Shown in pieces: positions 16,979-26,814 of a stretch of 64,000 bases of DNA (the stretch's first letter is position 1; each line of letters opens with the position of its first letter). Source of the DNA: Sphingomonas kaistensis. Lineage in GTDB: Bacteria > Pseudomonadota > Alphaproteobacteria > Sphingomonadales > Sphingomonadaceae. Location: contig NZ_CP145607.1 in NCBI RefSeq assembly GCF_036884275.1, forward strand, positions 744,001 through 808,000, given 5' to 3'. The position numbers were made by a program, and so were the translations under genes. Under the pieces are notes generated by a model. The model ran no database searches. It was given only the letters and a program-made list of their open reading frames with translations, and was not told where the DNA came from.

Positions 16979-17158
16979 TCAGCGCAGCTTGGCGATCTTG
17001 ACCTTCAGCACCTTGGCCTGCGCCTGCGTGCTTTCCTCGCTTCGGGTCAGCGCCTTGGCGATGGCCTTGAGGCCCATGCCCTTGCCGGCGAGCGTGTGGA
17101 GCTTGGCGTTTTCGTCGAGCGTCCACGGCTGCTTATGACGAACGAACTTTTCGGACAT
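16979..17158 (-). CDS. small SANT/helix-turn-helix-like protein
   Basis: 59 residues starting Met-Ser-Glu-Lys-Phe-Val-Arg-His-Lys-Gln-Pro-Trp-Thr. The pattern Trp-Thr-x-x-Glu-Asn-Ala-Lys-Leu-His-x-Leu-Ala-Gly-Lys-Gly-Met-Gly-Leu-Lys resembles a single Myb/SANT-like helix-turn-helix, with a basic C-terminal helix. The long antisense frame that continues upstream through polA is a shadow and is excluded. It is divergent from polA with 90 bp between them. A DNA-binding role is inferred from the fold pattern. Confidence 0.75.
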   Translation of the reverse strand: MSEKFVRHKQPWTLDENAKLHTLAGKGMGLKAIAKALTRSEESTQAQAKVLKVKIAKLR

Positions 17159-17248
17159 GGCCCCAGTCATCGGCCCCGAAGACGGCGCTGGCAAGCCCGG
17201 CAATGCGGGCGTTTCCTGCGACCGCGAACCTGCTAAAGCCGCCTGCTC

Positions 17249-20035
17249 ATGCCTGACGCCCAGCCTCACCTCTATCTCGTCGACGGATCGAGCTACATCT
17301 TCCGCGCCTATCACCGGCTGCCGCCGCTGACCAACCGGCACGGCATGAATGTCGGCGCGGTCTATGGCTATACCGCAATGCTGTGGAAGCTCGCCGAGAG
17401 CCTGTCCAAGGCCGACGGCCCGACCCACATGGCGGTGATCCTCGACAAGGGGTCGAGCTCGTTCCGCAACGAGATGTACGACCAGTACAAGGCGCATCGG
17501 CCGCCCGCGCCCGAGGACTTGGTCCCGCAAATGCCGCTGATCCGCGTCGCGACGCGGGCGTTTTCCATCCCCTGCATCGAGCAGGCCGGGCTGGAAGCCG
17601 ACGACATCATCGCCTGTTACACCGCCGCCGCGCGCGAGGCGGGGTGGAAGGTGACGATCGTCAGTTCCGACAAGGATCTGATGCAACTGATCGAGGACGA
17701 CGGCTCGGTCGACATGCTCGACACGATGAACGACCGTCATATCGACCGTGCCTATGTCGTCGACAAGTTCGGCGTGCCGCCTCAACTGCTGGGCGATGTG
17801 CTGGCGCTGATGGGGGACAGCGTCGACAACGTGCCGGGTGTGCCGGGCATCGGTCCCAAGACTGCCAGCCAGCTGATCCAGGAGCATGGCAGCCTCGAAG
17901 CGGTGCTGGCTGCTGCCGACGGGATCAAGAAGCCCAAGCTGCGTCAGAACCTCCTCGAGCATGCCGACAATGCGCGGCTGAGCCGTGAGCTGGTGCGGCT
18001 GGTGTGCGAGATGAATCTGCCCGAGCCGCTGGAGGCGCTCGAGCTCAAGAACATTCCAGAAGAGCCGCTGCGCGAGTTTCTGGTCGACCAGGGGTTCAAG
18101 ACCTTGCTCAACCGGATGGTCGGCCAAGGGTCGCGGCCATCGAACGGCGAACGGCCGGCGCCGGCGGCTCCGCTGCCGATGGGGCCGGGGGAAGCCGAAG
18201 CGATCAGCGTCGATCGGTCGGCCTATCTTACCATTTCCGACGCCGCCATACTGGAGGAGTGGCTCGCCGAAGCGCGAACGCAGGGCCGGGTCGCCATCGA
18301 TCTGCAAGGCGACGGTGGGCACGGTTTGGCCGAGGGCCTGGCCGGGGTGAGCCTTGCGCTGGCACCGGGCCGCGCGGCCTATGTCCCGCTCGGGCATGGC
18401 GGCGGGGATCTGCTGAGCGAGGGGCCTGCGCAGCTCAAGTTGGCCGACGGCCTCAAGCTGCTGAAGCCGCTGCTGGAGGACGAGGCGGTCCTCAAGATTG
18501 CCCATAACCTCAAGGACCAGCAGCGCTTGCTTGCCGACCACGACATCGCGGTTGCCGCCGGCGAGGACGTGATGCTGGCGAGCTTCGCGCTCGACAGCGG
18601 GCGCTTCGGGCATGGTCTCGATGAGATGGTGAAGCGCCACTTCGAGCATGCCTGCTTGCCGCTGAAAGCGGTGTGCGGGACTGGGCAGAAGACCATCCGC
18701 TTCGGCGATGCGCCGATCGCGGCGGCGACCGAATATGCCGCCGAGAATGCCGACATGGTGTGGCGGCTGTGGCACCGGATCGAGCATCGGCTCGCGTCGG
18801 AAAAGGCGACGCGGGTCTACCGCATGGTCGATCTGCCGCTGGTCCCGGTGGTCGGGCAGATGGAGCGCGAGGGGATCAAGGTCGACCGCGCTTATCTCGC
18901 CGAACTGTCCGAAACCTTCGCGACCGAGACCGCGCGGCTGGAGGAGGTCATCTACGAGGTGGCAGGTGGCCCCTTCACCATCGGTTCGCCCCAGCAATTG
19001 GGCCAGGTGCTTTACGACCGGCTTGGCCTCAAAGGCGGGCGCAAGGGCAAGTCGGGGGCCTATTCGACCGACCAGGCGGAGCTCGAGCGGCTCGAGGCCG
19101 AGGGCGTCGAGGTCGCGCGCCGGGTGCTCGAATGGCGACAATTGACCAAGCTGCGCGTCACTTACACCGACGCGTTGCAGGCGCAGATCGATCCCAAGAG
19201 CGGGCGAGTGCACACCCGCTATGCGCTGGCGGCGGCGCAGACCGGGCGGTTGTCGTCAAACGACCCCAATCTGCAGAATATCCCGATACGGACCGAGATC
19301 GGCGCGCGCATCCGCAACGCCTTCATCGCCGAGGAGGGTCACAGCTTGCTCAGCGCCGATTACGGCCAGATCGAACTTCGCCTTGCCGCGCATTTCGCCG
19401 ACGTGCCCGAGTTGAAGGAAGCCTTCGCGCGCGGCGACGACATCCACACCATCACCGCCAGCCAAGTGTTCGGAGACACGTCCAAGGAAAGCCGCAACAA
19501 GGCCAAGACGATCAACTTTGCGATTCTTTACGGCATCTCCGCCTTCGGCCTCGCCGGGCGGATGGGGATTGGCCGCGACGAAGCCAAGGACATGATCGAC
19601 CGCTATTTCGAGCAATTCCCCGGCATCAAAAACTACATCTCGACCACGCTTCAGCAGGTCCGCGAATGCGGATTCAGCACGACCCTGTTCGGGCGCAAGA
19701 CACATTTTCCCAACATCCGGTCGAGCATCATGAACCTGCGCCAAGGCGCCGAGCGGGCCGCGATCAATGCCCCGATCCAGGGCACCAGCGCCGACATCAT
19801 CAAGCGCGCGATGGTGAAGATGCCGGACGCGCTCGCGGCAGCGGGTCTCAGCGGCACGCGGATGCTGCTGTCGGTGCACGACGAACTGGTGTTCGAAGTG
19901 CCGCACGGCGACGAAGAGCGCGCCGCGCAGGTGATCCGTGACGTCATGGCGTCGGCGGCCGAGCCGGTGGTGCAGCTTGACGTGCCACTGAGCGTCGAGG
20001 TGGGCTGGGGCGCCAACTGGGGCGTCGCGCATTGA
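17249..20035 (+). CDS. polA: DNA polymerase I (3'-5' exonuclease site degenerate)
   Basis: 928 residues. The 5'-3' exonuclease domain (1-290) keeps Val-Asp-Gly-Ser-Ser-Tyr. The polymerase domain keeps motif A Ser-Ala-Asp-Tyr-Gly-Gln-Ile-Glu-Leu-Arg, motif B Arg-Asn-Lys-Ala-Lys-Thr-Ile-Asn-Phe-Ala-Ile-Leu-Tyr-Gly and motif C Val-His-Asp-Glu-Leu. In the middle domain the exonuclease carboxylates are mostly gone: Asp351-Leu-Gln353 replaces Asp-x-Glu, Asn420-Leu-Lys-Asp-Gln424 replaces Asn-Leu-Lys-Tyr-Asp, and Tyr496 is followed by Asn500 instead of Asp. Proofreading is therefore probably absent, as in Taq polymerase. It acts in Okazaki-fragment processing and repair. Confidence 0.96.
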   Translation: MPDAQPHLYLVDGSSYIFRAYHRLPPLTNRHGMNVGAVYGYTAMLWKLAESLSKADGPTHMAVILDKGSSSFRNEMYDQYKAHRPPAPEDLVPQMPLIRVATRAFSIPCIEQAGLEADDIIACYTAAAREAGWKVTIVSSDKDLMQLIEDDGSVDMLDTMNDRHIDRAYVVDKFGVPPQLLGDVLALMGDSVDNVPGVPGIGPKTASQLIQEHGSLEAVLAAADGIKKPKLRQNLLEHADNARLSRELVRLVCEMNLPEPLEALELKNIPEEPLREFLVDQGFKTLLNRMVGQGSRPSNGERPAPAAPLPMGPGEAEAISVDRSAYLTISDAAILEEWLAEARTQGRVAIDLQGDGGHGLAEGLAGVSLALAPGRAAYVPLGHGGGDLLSEGPAQLKLADGLKLLKPLLEDEAVLKIAHNLKDQQRLLADHDIAVAAGEDVMLASFALDSGRFGHGLDEMVKRHFEHACLPLKAVCGTGQKTIRFGDAPIAAATEYAAENADMVWRLWHRIEHRLASEKATRVYRMVDLPLVPVVGQMEREGIKVDRAYLAELSETFATETARLEEVIYEVAGGPFTIGSPQQLGQVLYDRLGLKGGRKGKSGAYSTDQAELERLEAEGVEVARRVLEWRQLTKLRVTYTDALQAQIDPKSGRVHTRYALAAAQTGRLSSNDPNLQNIPIRTEIGARIRNAFIAEEGHSLLSADYGQIELRLAAHFADVPELKEAFARGDDIHTITASQVFGDTSKESRNKAKTINFAILYGISAFGLAGRMGIGRDEAKDMIDRYFEQFPGIKNYISTTLQQVRECGFSTTLFGRKTHFPNIRSSIMNLRQGAERAAINAPIQGTSADIIKRAMVKMPDALAAAGLSGTRMLLSVHDELVFEVPHGDEERAAQVIRDVMASAAEPVVQLDVPLSVEVGWGANWGVAH

Positions 20036-21567
20036 GTGAGCCCGCGGCGGCGGCCGCCCCCGACAATGATCTTGCGGCGCTGGCGCGGGGCGGGCGGATC
20101 AACTTCCTGGGCTTCCTACTGCGCCTCGCCGCGCGGCTGCCATTCCTGTTCATCGCCGGCCGAATGTACGGCGCCGAGGCGCTGGGCCGTTTCGCCTATG
20201 CGGTGCTGGTGGTGGAGTTCGTCGCGCAACTTGCGACGCTTGGCCTGAAGCGCGGGCTCGCGCAGCAGCTCAGCAAGACCGACAAGCCGCATGTCTGCGT
20301 GACCTATGACGCGCTGCTGGTCGCGCTGATGGCTGCCGTTCTGGGCATGGCTATCCTGTTTGCATTTCCGCGGATCATGTTTCCCAATTCGGAGATTTAC
20401 GGGCTCGAATGGCTGCTTCCCGTCGCGGTGCTGGCGCTGGCGTGGAGCGACGTCATGCTGGCCGCGCTCGCTTATCGCCACGATGTCGGCGCCACCGTGC
20501 GCGCCCGCGCCATCGTCGAGCCGTGGACGATCAGCATCGCCGCGCTGGCGTTCGCCTTCATTTCCAAGCGCGACGGCCTGATCTTCGCCTATGCGCTGTC
20601 GATGATCGGCGCGCTGATCGCCTCGGCCATCCCGTTCTTCCGCACCTATGGCCGCGCCGCGGGCTGGCGTCCCAACCCGTCCGAAAGCTGGAACCTTGCC
20701 CGCCGCTACATGCCGGTCGCCGCCGCCGACACGGTGGAATGGGCCAGTCGCCGCATCGACCTCGCCATCCTCGGCCTGTTCGCGACGCCGGCGCTGGTCG
20801 GCATCTATTACGTCGCGCAGAACGTCGCTTCGCTGCCGAGCAAATTGAAGACCAGCTTCGACCCCATTCTCGGCCCGGTGATCAGCCGTAGCCTCGAGGA
20901 CGGCGACCGGGTTGGGGTTGCGAGGCAGATCCGCCAAGTCGGTTTCTGGGTGATCGCCGCGCAGGCTGCGGTGGCGCTGGCGCTCGGGATCCCGGGCGAG
21001 GGCGTGATGGGGCTTGTCGGGCCGGTGTTCGTTGCCGGCACCGCGGCGCTGATCTTCCTGCTCGGCGCCGAGGTCATCGCCGCCACCGCCACCACCAGCG
21101 AAGCCGCGCTGATCTATGTCGCGCGGCATCGCAACATGATGCTGAGTCTCGCCATGCTGGCGCTTCAAGCGGTGCTGACCGTGGCGCTGATCCTGCTGTT
21201 CCGCCGCCTCGGTTGGCCGCCGGCATGGCAGGCCACCGCACCGGCCGTCGCGCTCTGCCTGGCGCTCGCCTTTGCGGCGGTGACCAAGGCGCGGCTGGCG
21301 GGCAAACTGCTCGGCGCGCCGGTCAGCGGCTGGCGCTGGCCGTTGATCTGGGCCGCCGCCGCGGCGATCGCGGTCGGGCAACTGACCCATTTCATGCCCG
21401 AGTGGCTTCAGCTCAGTTTCGGCGCGCCGCTGATCCTCGCCTCGTTCGGGCTGATCATCTGGCTGAAGGGCTTCGGACCCGAGGACCGCCTGCTCTTCAA
21501 GATGAAGAAAAAGGATATCGCCGTCGACCTGCCGGCACCGGGCACGAGCGGACAGGCGCCGCGCTGA
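20032..21567 (+). CDS. polysaccharide-flippase-like membrane protein (MOP superfamily)
   Basis: 511 residues from TTG 20032, which overlaps the polA stop (TTGA). About 12-14 predicted transmembrane segments span the length, starting with Asn-Phe-Leu-Gly-Phe-Leu-Leu-Arg-Leu-Ala-Ala-Arg, the usual N-terminal helix of Wzx/MVF-type flippases. The C-terminus is a charged cytoplasmic tail. It probably flips a lipid-linked saccharide or related lipid across the inner membrane. No glycosyltransferase genes are adjacent, so the substrate is unknown. The coupling to polA is structural, not evidence of shared function. Confidence 0.8.
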   Translation: MSEPAAAAAPDNDLAALARGGRINFLGFLLRLAARLPFLFIAGRMYGAEALGRFAYAVLVVEFVAQLATLGLKRGLAQQLSKTDKPHVCVTYDALLVALMAAVLGMAILFAFPRIMFPNSEIYGLEWLLPVAVLALAWSDVMLAALAYRHDVGATVRARAIVEPWTISIAALAFAFISKRDGLIFAYALSMIGALIASAIPFFRTYGRAAGWRPNPSESWNLARRYMPVAAADTVEWASRRIDLAILGLFATPALVGIYYVAQNVASLPSKLKTSFDPILGPVISRSLEDGDRVGVARQIRQVGFWVIAAQAAVALALGIPGEGVMGLVGPVFVAGTAALIFLLGAEVIAATATTSEAALIYVARHRNMMLSLAMLALQAVLTVALILLFRRLGWPPAWQATAPAVALCLALAFAAVTKARLAGKLLGAPVSGWRWPLIWAAAAAIAVGQLTHFMPEWLQLSFGAPLILASFGLIIWLKGFGPEDRLLFKMKKKDIAVDLPAPGTSGQAPR

Positions 21568-21571
21568 TTGC

Positions 21572-21651
21572 CGTCGTCCCGGCGGAGGCCGGGACCTCGT
21601 TCGGCAAAGGCGCTTCGGTCGCCTGAGATCCCGGCCTGCGCCGGGACGACG
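21572..21651. repeat. dispersed inverted-repeat element, copy 1
   Basis: Two 27-base arms (21572-21598 and 21625-21651) are near-complementary, with core CCCGGCG-GAGGCCGGGA on the left and its counterpart on the right, each arm itself palindromic. It fills the gap between the convergent flippase and purH genes. Related copies lie at 37009 and 43249. It may act as a bidirectional terminator. Confidence 0.8.
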
Positions 21652-21652
21652 G

Positions 21653-23245
21653 TCAGTGTCGGAAGTGGCGCATCCCGGTGAACAGCATCGCCAGTCCCGC
21701 CTCGTCCGCCGCCGCGATCACCTCATCGTCGCGGATCGAGCCGCCGGGCTGGATCACCGCCGTTGCGCCCGCCTCGACCGCGGCCAGCAGCCCGTCGGCG
21801 AAGGGGAAGAACGCGTCGCTGGCGACCGCGGAGCCGAGCGTGCGCGGCTGGTCCCAGCCAAAGGTCTCGGCCGCCTCGCGCGCCTTGGCGGCGGCGATCC
21901 GCGCCGAATCGCGGCGGTTCATCTGGCCCGCGCCGATGCCTGCGGTGACGCCGTCCTTGGCATAGACGATGGCGTTCGATTTGACGTGCTTGGCGACCGT
22001 CCAGGCGAAGCGGCAATCGGAAACCTCGCGCGCCGTCGGCTGGCGCCTGGTGACGACCTTGAGCTCCGAGGGCAGGATCACGCCATTGTCGCGCGACTGG
22101 ACCAGCAGGCCGCCGGTGATGCTCTTGAGCGTAAGGCCGGGGCGGCGGGGGTCGGGCAAGGTGCCGGTCAGCAGCAGGCGCAAATTCTTCTTGCCCGCGA
22201 AGACCGCCAGCGCGTCCTCGTCGGCATCGGGCGCGATCACCACCTCGGTGAAGATGTCGGTGATCGCCCGCGCCGTTGCGCCGTCGAGAGGGCGATTGAC
22301 CGCGACAATCCCGCCGAAAGCGGACACGCTGTCGCAGCGGAAGGCGGCTTCATAGGCTTGCGCGACGGTCGCGCCTTCGGCGACGCCGCACGGATTGGCG
22401 TGCTTGACGATGACGCAGGCGGGCTCGCCGTCGCGGAATTCGGACAGCAGCTCGAGCGCGGCGTCGGCGTCGTTCAGATTGTTGTAGCTGAGCTCCTTGC
22501 CCTGCACCTGCCGCGCACCGCCGACGCCTGCCGCGCCGCCGGTCTGGGGCACGTAGAGCGCGGCCGACTGATGCGGGTTCTCGCCGTAGCGCAGATCGCT
22601 CGCCTTGGTCATCGCCAGCGGCAGGGTGGCGGGAAGCTGCTGGCCCTGATCGGCGAAGGCGAACCAGCTTGCGATCGCGCTGTCGTAAGCGGCGGTGCGG
22701 GCAAAGGCGGCGGCGGCGAGGCGCTTGCGCAAGTCCCATGACGTCCCGCCGCCATTGGCCTCCATGTCGGCGAGCAGCGCGGGATAGTCCGCCGCGTCGG
22801 TTAGGCAGGCGACGTAGCGGTGATTCTTGGCGGCGGAGCGGACCATCGACGGGCCGCCGATGTCGATATTCTCGATGATCGTGTCGCGATCAGCACCGCC
22901 CGCCACCGTCTTCTCGAACGGGTAGAGGTTGATCACGACGAGATCGATATAGCCGATGCCGTGATCGGTTGCGGCGGCGGCGTGGGCCGCATCGTCGCGC
23001 ACCGCCAGCAGGCCGCCATGGACCGTGGGGTGAAGCGTCTTGACCCGCCCGTCCATCATTTCGGGAAAGCCGGTCAGCTCGCTGACGTCGCGCACGCTGT
23101 GACCAAGCTCGCGCAGTTTCGCCGCGGTGCCGCCGGTCGAAACCAGTTCGACCCCGTGGGCGGCAAGCCCCGCGGCGAGGGTGTCGAGCCCGCTCTTGTC
23201 GGACAGGGACAGGAGCGCGCGGCGAACGGGAACGAGGTCGGTCAT
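21653..23245 (-). CDS. purH: bifunctional AICAR transformylase/IMP cyclohydrolase
   Basis: 530 residues. The N-terminal MGS-like cyclohydrolase domain has Ser-Asp-Lys-Ser-Gly and Ser-Thr-Gly-Gly-Thr, with Lys-Thr-Leu-His-Pro. The C-terminal transformylase domain has the catalytic Val-Lys-His-Ala-Asn-Pro-Cys-Gly and the Lys-Ser-Asn-Ala-Ile-Val strand. It performs the last two steps of purine synthesis, from AICAR through FAICAR to IMP. It lies 7 bp downstream of the heparinase-like gene in a minus-strand run with rpe and rsmB. Confidence 0.97.
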   Translation of the reverse strand: MTDLVPVRRALLSLSDKSGLDTLAAGLAAHGVELVSTGGTAAKLRELGHSVRDVSELTGFPEMMDGRVKTLHPTVHGGLLAVRDDAAHAAAATDHGIGYIDLVVINLYPFEKTVAGGADRDTIIENIDIGGPSMVRSAAKNHRYVACLTDAADYPALLADMEANGGGTSWDLRKRLAAAAFARTAAYDSAIASWFAFADQGQQLPATLPLAMTKASDLRYGENPHQSAALYVPQTGGAAGVGGARQVQGKELSYNNLNDADAALELLSEFRDGEPACVIVKHANPCGVAEGATVAQAYEAAFRCDSVSAFGGIVAVNRPLDGATARAITDIFTEVVIAPDADEDALAVFAGKKNLRLLLTGTLPDPRRPGLTLKSITGGLLVQSRDNGVILPSELKVVTRRQPTAREVSDCRFAWTVAKHVKSNAIVYAKDGVTAGIGAGQMNRRDSARIAAAKAREAAETFGWDQPRTLGSAVASDAFFPFADGLLAAVEAGATAVIQPGGSIRDDEVIAAADEAGLAMLFTGMRHFRH

Positions 23246-23252
23246 GAGTGTC

Positions 23253-24893
23253 CTAGCTGGAGCGGCGGAATTGCCAGCCGATCTCGGCGCCGAGGTGCGA
23301 CACCTCGCCGACCAGCACCAGCTGGAGGGTGGAGCGGAGTGTGCCCGCGCTGTCGACGATCACGCTTTCCTCGAGCCCGAGCTGCGCCCCGCGGCAGCGG
23401 AAGTTCCAGGGCGGGGCACCGGGCGAGCGGATCAAGGCGCCGAGTCCGTCGGCGGTCGGCACCGCTTCGACCCCGGGCGCGAGGTGGAAGCGAAGGGCGA
23501 AGGGCACGTCCTCGCGGATCTTCTTGCGCCCGCGAGAGACCAACCGGTCGAGCCCGCGAATCTCCTTGCCGTCGTTGCCGAGGCTGAGGGCGCGGTCGTG
23601 GACCAGCCCGAAGCCGCGGACATAGCCGTCGTGGCTGGCTTCGATCCGGCTGGCGTCATTGTCTTCGGAGCGGGTCACCGGCACTTCCTCGACCCCGCGG
23701 CCGAGCGATCCGTCGGGCTGGATCGCGGTGCTGTTGGTATCGGCGAGCGTCAGCGTGGAGTGGGCGGCGGTGGTACGCAGCGCCGCGGCGAGGCCTTCGG
23801 GGAGGCCGGCGCTATGCGGGCCGGGGCCGCCGCAATTGACGACCAATTTCTGCTGCCCGTCGCTCAGCTCCAGCGCGAGGGTCGAGGCCGACCCGCTGCG
23901 CGTCAGCTTGCGGGCGGGCGGCGGAGCGGCGTCGATGACAAGGATAGTGCCGAGCGCGCTCAGGCGATGATAACCCCAGCCACGTGGATTGCGCAGGGGC
24001 CGGGCGCGAAAGCCGCAGCCTTCGATCAGGGCGGCGAGCGCGGCGCGGCTGCCTTCGTTGCCGCCCTGCCAGGCGCCGAGCGAGCCGTCGCCCATGATGA
24101 CGCCATGAAGCGCCGCCAGCGCCGCGGCGCCCGCATCTTCGAACCCTTGCGGAAATTCGTGGCGGGCAGCGGCATAGGCGGCGCGGAGCAAGCCGAGGCG
24201 ATCGACCAAGGCAGCTTGTTCGGCGGGCGAGCGACTCATCAGTCCGCCGTCCTCATATTGCGCGCTGGCGAGCGCTCGCGACAGGCCGGATTCGGCTTTC
24301 GCCAGCCGCGCGGTGCCGGAGGAAAGCAACAGGCAGGCGGCGGTCAGCCCCGCCCAGGCGGTGATGCGCGGCAGGCCGGGCGCCGCTTCGTCGGCCGTGC
24401 CCGCGAGGTGGCGGGAGGCGCGGGCGGCGGTGTTGAGGAGGGCCGAGCGATACTCCGCATCGCGCCGCGACAGAAGGTAGGGCGCATAGGCCAGCCAGAA
24501 CAGCAGCCGCTCGCCCCACAGTGCCGGGGTCCACGCCGCATCGACCTTGGCGCCGTGGGCGAGCAGCCAGCGCCCGGCGAGATCCTCGGCCAGCGGCGCG
24601 CCTTTTTCGCGGGTGGCGGCCGCGGCGAGATCGCGCAGCCAGCCAAAGCCGTGCAGTTCGGCGCCGACCGGGGTGGCGGGGTCGATTTGGCTCCAGTTGA
24701 GATCCTGAAGCTCGACCACTTCGCCGCCGCTGACGAAGCGGCCGGCCAGCAATTGTTCGCCGCGGGCCTTGGACCCGGTGACATGATCGCGGGCGACGCC
24801 GATCAGGCGCAGGGGCGGCTTTCCGCGCGAGGCCAGCCGCTGCAAAAGCGGCAGGGTCGCGAGCCGGGAAAGACCGCCCCCGCCCTTGCTCAC
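23253..24893 (-). CDS. heparinase II/III family protein
   Basis: 546 residues from GTG 24893, which overlaps the rpe stop (GTGA). The N-terminal half is an alpha-helical toroid-like region (Trp-Leu-Arg-Asp-Leu, Trp-Ile/Leu repeats). The C-terminal half is beta-rich and contains Asn-Cys-Gly-Gly-Pro-Gly and Ala-His-Ser-Thr-Leu-Thr-Leu, typical of heparinase II/III-like proteins. There is no signal peptide in this start. Members are polysaccharide lyases or related proteins. Its place between rpe and purH suggests a cell-envelope or glycan role unrelated to purines, with cotranscription as a convenience. Confidence 0.8.
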   Translation of the reverse strand: MSKGGGGLSRLATLPLLQRLASRGKPPLRLIGVARDHVTGSKARGEQLLAGRFVSGGEVVELQDLNWSQIDPATPVGAELHGFGWLRDLAAAATREKGAPLAEDLAGRWLLAHGAKVDAAWTPALWGERLLFWLAYAPYLLSRRDAEYRSALLNTAARASRHLAGTADEAAPGLPRITAWAGLTAACLLLSSGTARLAKAESGLSRALASAQYEDGGLMSRSPAEQAALVDRLGLLRAAYAAARHEFPQGFEDAGAAALAALHGVIMGDGSLGAWQGGNEGSRAALAALIEGCGFRARPLRNPRGWGYHRLSALGTILVIDAAPPPARKLTRSGSASTLALELSDGQQKLVVNCGGPGPHSAGLPEGLAAALRTTAAHSTLTLADTNSTAIQPDGSLGRGVEEVPVTRSEDNDASRIEASHDGYVRGFGLVHDRALSLGNDGKEIRGLDRLVSRGRKKIREDVPFALRFHLAPGVEAVPTADGLGALIRSPGAPPWNFRCRGAQLGLEESVIVDSAGTLRSTLQLVLVGEVSHLGAEIGWQFRRSS

Positions 24894-25552
24894 GGCGCGG
24901 CTTTCAGCGCGGCGATGTTGGCGGCGTAGTGGTCGGGTCCGCCGCGGAAGGCCGCGGTGCCGGCGACCAGGGCGGTCGCGCCTGCATCGACGCACTGGCG
25001 GGCGATGGTCGCATCGACACCGCCATCGACCTCGAGCGTGACGTCGAGCCCTTCCTTCGCGATGCGCTTGGCCAGCGCTTCGATTTTGCGCAGCTGCGAG
25101 GCAATGAATTTCTGCCCACCGAACCCCGGATTGACGCTCATCACCAGCACGAGGTCGATTTCGTCCAGCACGTAGTCGAGCATCTTGGCCGGGGTCGCGG
25201 GATTGAGCGACACGCCGGTTTTCTTGCCGAGGCTGCGGATCCGCTGAAGCGTGCGGTGGAGGTGCGGGCCGGCTTCGGGATGGACGGTGATGATGTCCGC
25301 GCCCGCTTCGGCGAAGGCGTCGAGCAACGGATCGACCGGACTGATCATCAGGTGGACGTCGAACGGCTTGGCGCTGTGTGGGCGGAGCGCTTTCACCACC
25401 ATCGGCCCGATGGTGAGGTTGGGCACGAAATGCCCGTCCATGACGTCAATGTGGATCCAGTCGGCGCCTGCCGCATCGATCGCGCGGACCTCTTCGCCGA
25501 GCCGGGCGAAGTCGGCAGAAAGGATCGAGGGCGCGATGATCGGCTGGGCCAT
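24890..25552 (-). CDS. rpe: ribulose-phosphate 3-epimerase
   Basis: 220 residues, a TIM barrel. Landmarks are Ala-Pro-Ser-Ile-Leu-Ser-Ala-Asp at the start, His-x-[10 protein letters not shown] with the metal-binding His and [13 protein letters not shown], and Glu-Val-Asp-Gly-Gly-Val. It interconverts ribulose 5-phosphate and xylulose 5-phosphate in the pentose phosphate pathway. rsmB lies 18 bp upstream and the heparinase-like gene overlaps the end. Confidence 0.97.
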   Translation of the reverse strand: MAQPIIAPSILSADFARLGEEVRAIDAAGADWIHIDVMDGHFVPNLTIGPMVVKALRPHSAKPFDVHLMISPVDPLLDAFAEAGADIITVHPEAGPHLHRTLQRIRSLGKKTGVSLNPATPAKMLDYVLDEIDLVLVMSVNPGFGGQKFIASQLRKIEALAKRIAKEGLDVTLEVDGGVDATIARQCVDAGATALVAGTAAFRGGPDHYAANIAALKAAP

Positions 25553-25570
25553 GGGACCGATTAGACGGGA

Positions 25571-26797
25571 CTAGGCCCGGCGCACAAGGCGAGCGGTGAA
25601 GAAGCCGTCCATTCCGCCTTGTTCTTCCAGTTCGCCGGGAAGCACGCGGCGCTGTTCGGCGAGGGTGTAGTCGGCGTGTCCGGCGAGGAAGGCGGCGATG
25701 ATGTCCTCGCCTTCCTGCGGCTCGAGGCTGCACACGGCATAGACCAGGGTGCCGCCGGACCGTACCCATTGGGCGGCGGCGGTGAGCAGGCGGCCTTGCA
25801 GCTCGGCGCTTTCGCGGATGATCCGTTCGGAGGCCCGGAGCAGCACTTCGGGGTGGCGGCGGAAGGTGCCGGTGGCCGAACAGGGCGCGTCGAGCAGGAC
25901 CGCATTGAAGGGCTCCTCCGGCGTGAAGCCGAGCACATCGTCGACGACGATCGCGGCTTCAAGTCCAGTGCGGGCAAGATTTTGGCGAAGTCGCGCCAGA
26001 CGACTTTCCGAGCGGTCGAGTGCGGTGGTGGCATGGCCGGCGGCGGCGATCTGCAATGTCTTGCCGCCGGGCGCCGCGCAGGCGTCGAGGACGCGGGCGG
26101 CGTCGGCCGGGATCATCCGCGCCGGCAGGGTGGAAGAGAGGTCCTGGATCCACCAGCGGCCTTCGCTGAAACCAGGCAGGCTCGTTACCGGGCGGGCGTC
26201 GGCTAGGCGGACATGGCGTTCGGCGAGACTGACGCCGCCATCGGCCGCGGCAAAGGCGAGGGCTTCCTCGTGGCTGCGGAAGCTGAGATCGAGCGGGGGG
26301 CGGCGGACGATGGCGCGGCGGGCCGCTGCCACCGCTTCTTCGCCCCAGGCGCCGGTCCAGCGCTCCTCGACCGTGGCGGGCAAAGCGCCTTCGTCGGCAC
26401 CGGGCAAGCTGCCACGCAGCAGAGTGCCGAGCACGCCGTGCACCAGCCGCCGCGGGCCGCCCTCGACCAACGGCAAAGCGGTTGCGACCAGCGCATGGTC
26501 GGGCACGTTGAGCGCGATCCGCTGGGCGAGCGCGAGGCGAAGCACCATCCGCGCCTTGGCATCGTCGGGCAGCACTTGCCGCGTTGCGCCGTCGATCAGC
26601 CGGTCGAGCAGCGGCAGGCGGCGCAGCGTTTCCCCGGCGATGGCCAGCGCGAGGCTCTGGTCGGACGGTTCGAGCTTCAGCCCCTGCACCGCCGAATCCA
26701 TGGTCTGCCCGCTGCGCACCACCCGGTCGAGGATGCGCAGCGCCGCGCGGCGCGCCTCGACCCCGGCTTCAGGACCCCTTGGCTGCGGCCGCTTCAA
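25571..26797 (-). CDS. rsmB: 16S rRNA (cytosine-5) methyltransferase, RsmB/NOP family
   Basis: 408 residues from a TTG start. The N-terminal NusB-like helical domain (about 15-140) precedes a Rossmann methyltransferase with Ala-Cys-Ala-Ala-Pro-Gly-Gly-Lys-Thr, motif IV Asp-Ala-Pro-Cys-Ser-Ala-Thr-Gly and motif VI Tyr-Ala-Val-Cys-Ser-Leu, providing both catalytic cysteines of m5C RNA methyltransferases. The target is C967 of 16S rRNA if it is orthologous to E. coli RsmB. First gene of the minus-strand run; the exact start is uncertain because no ATG is in frame. Confidence 0.9.
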   Translation of the reverse strand: MKRPQPRGPEAGVEARRAALRILDRVVRSGQTMDSAVQGLKLEPSDQSLALAIAGETLRRLPLLDRLIDGATRQVLPDDAKARMVLRLALAQRIALNVPDHALVATALPLVEGGPRRLVHGVLGTLLRGSLPGADEGALPATVEERWTGAWGEEAVAAARRAIVRRPPLDLSFRSHEEALAFAAADGGVSLAERHVRLADARPVTSLPGFSEGRWWIQDLSSTLPARMIPADAARVLDACAAPGGKTLQIAAAGHATTALDRSESRLARLRQNLARTGLEAAIVVDDVLGFTPEEPFNAVLLDAPCSATGTFRRHPEVLLRASERIIRESAELQGRLLTAAAQWVRSGGTLVYAVCSLEPQEGEDIIAAFLAGHADYTLAEQRRVLPGELEEQGGMDGFFTARLVRRA

Positions 26798-26814
26798 CGC
26801 CCATCTCCCCCGTC

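Noticed and set aside
16979..19213. 744-codon minus-strand open frame antisense to polA
   Set aside because: It mirrors the codon structure of polA in a high-GC genome; only its last 59 codons (a separate small gene beyond the polA start) look like a real protein.
23127..24929. 600-codon plus-strand open frame antisense to the heparinase-like gene
   Set aside because: Ala/Gly/Arg-rich without motifs; it spans the purH/heparinase junction, as shadows do.
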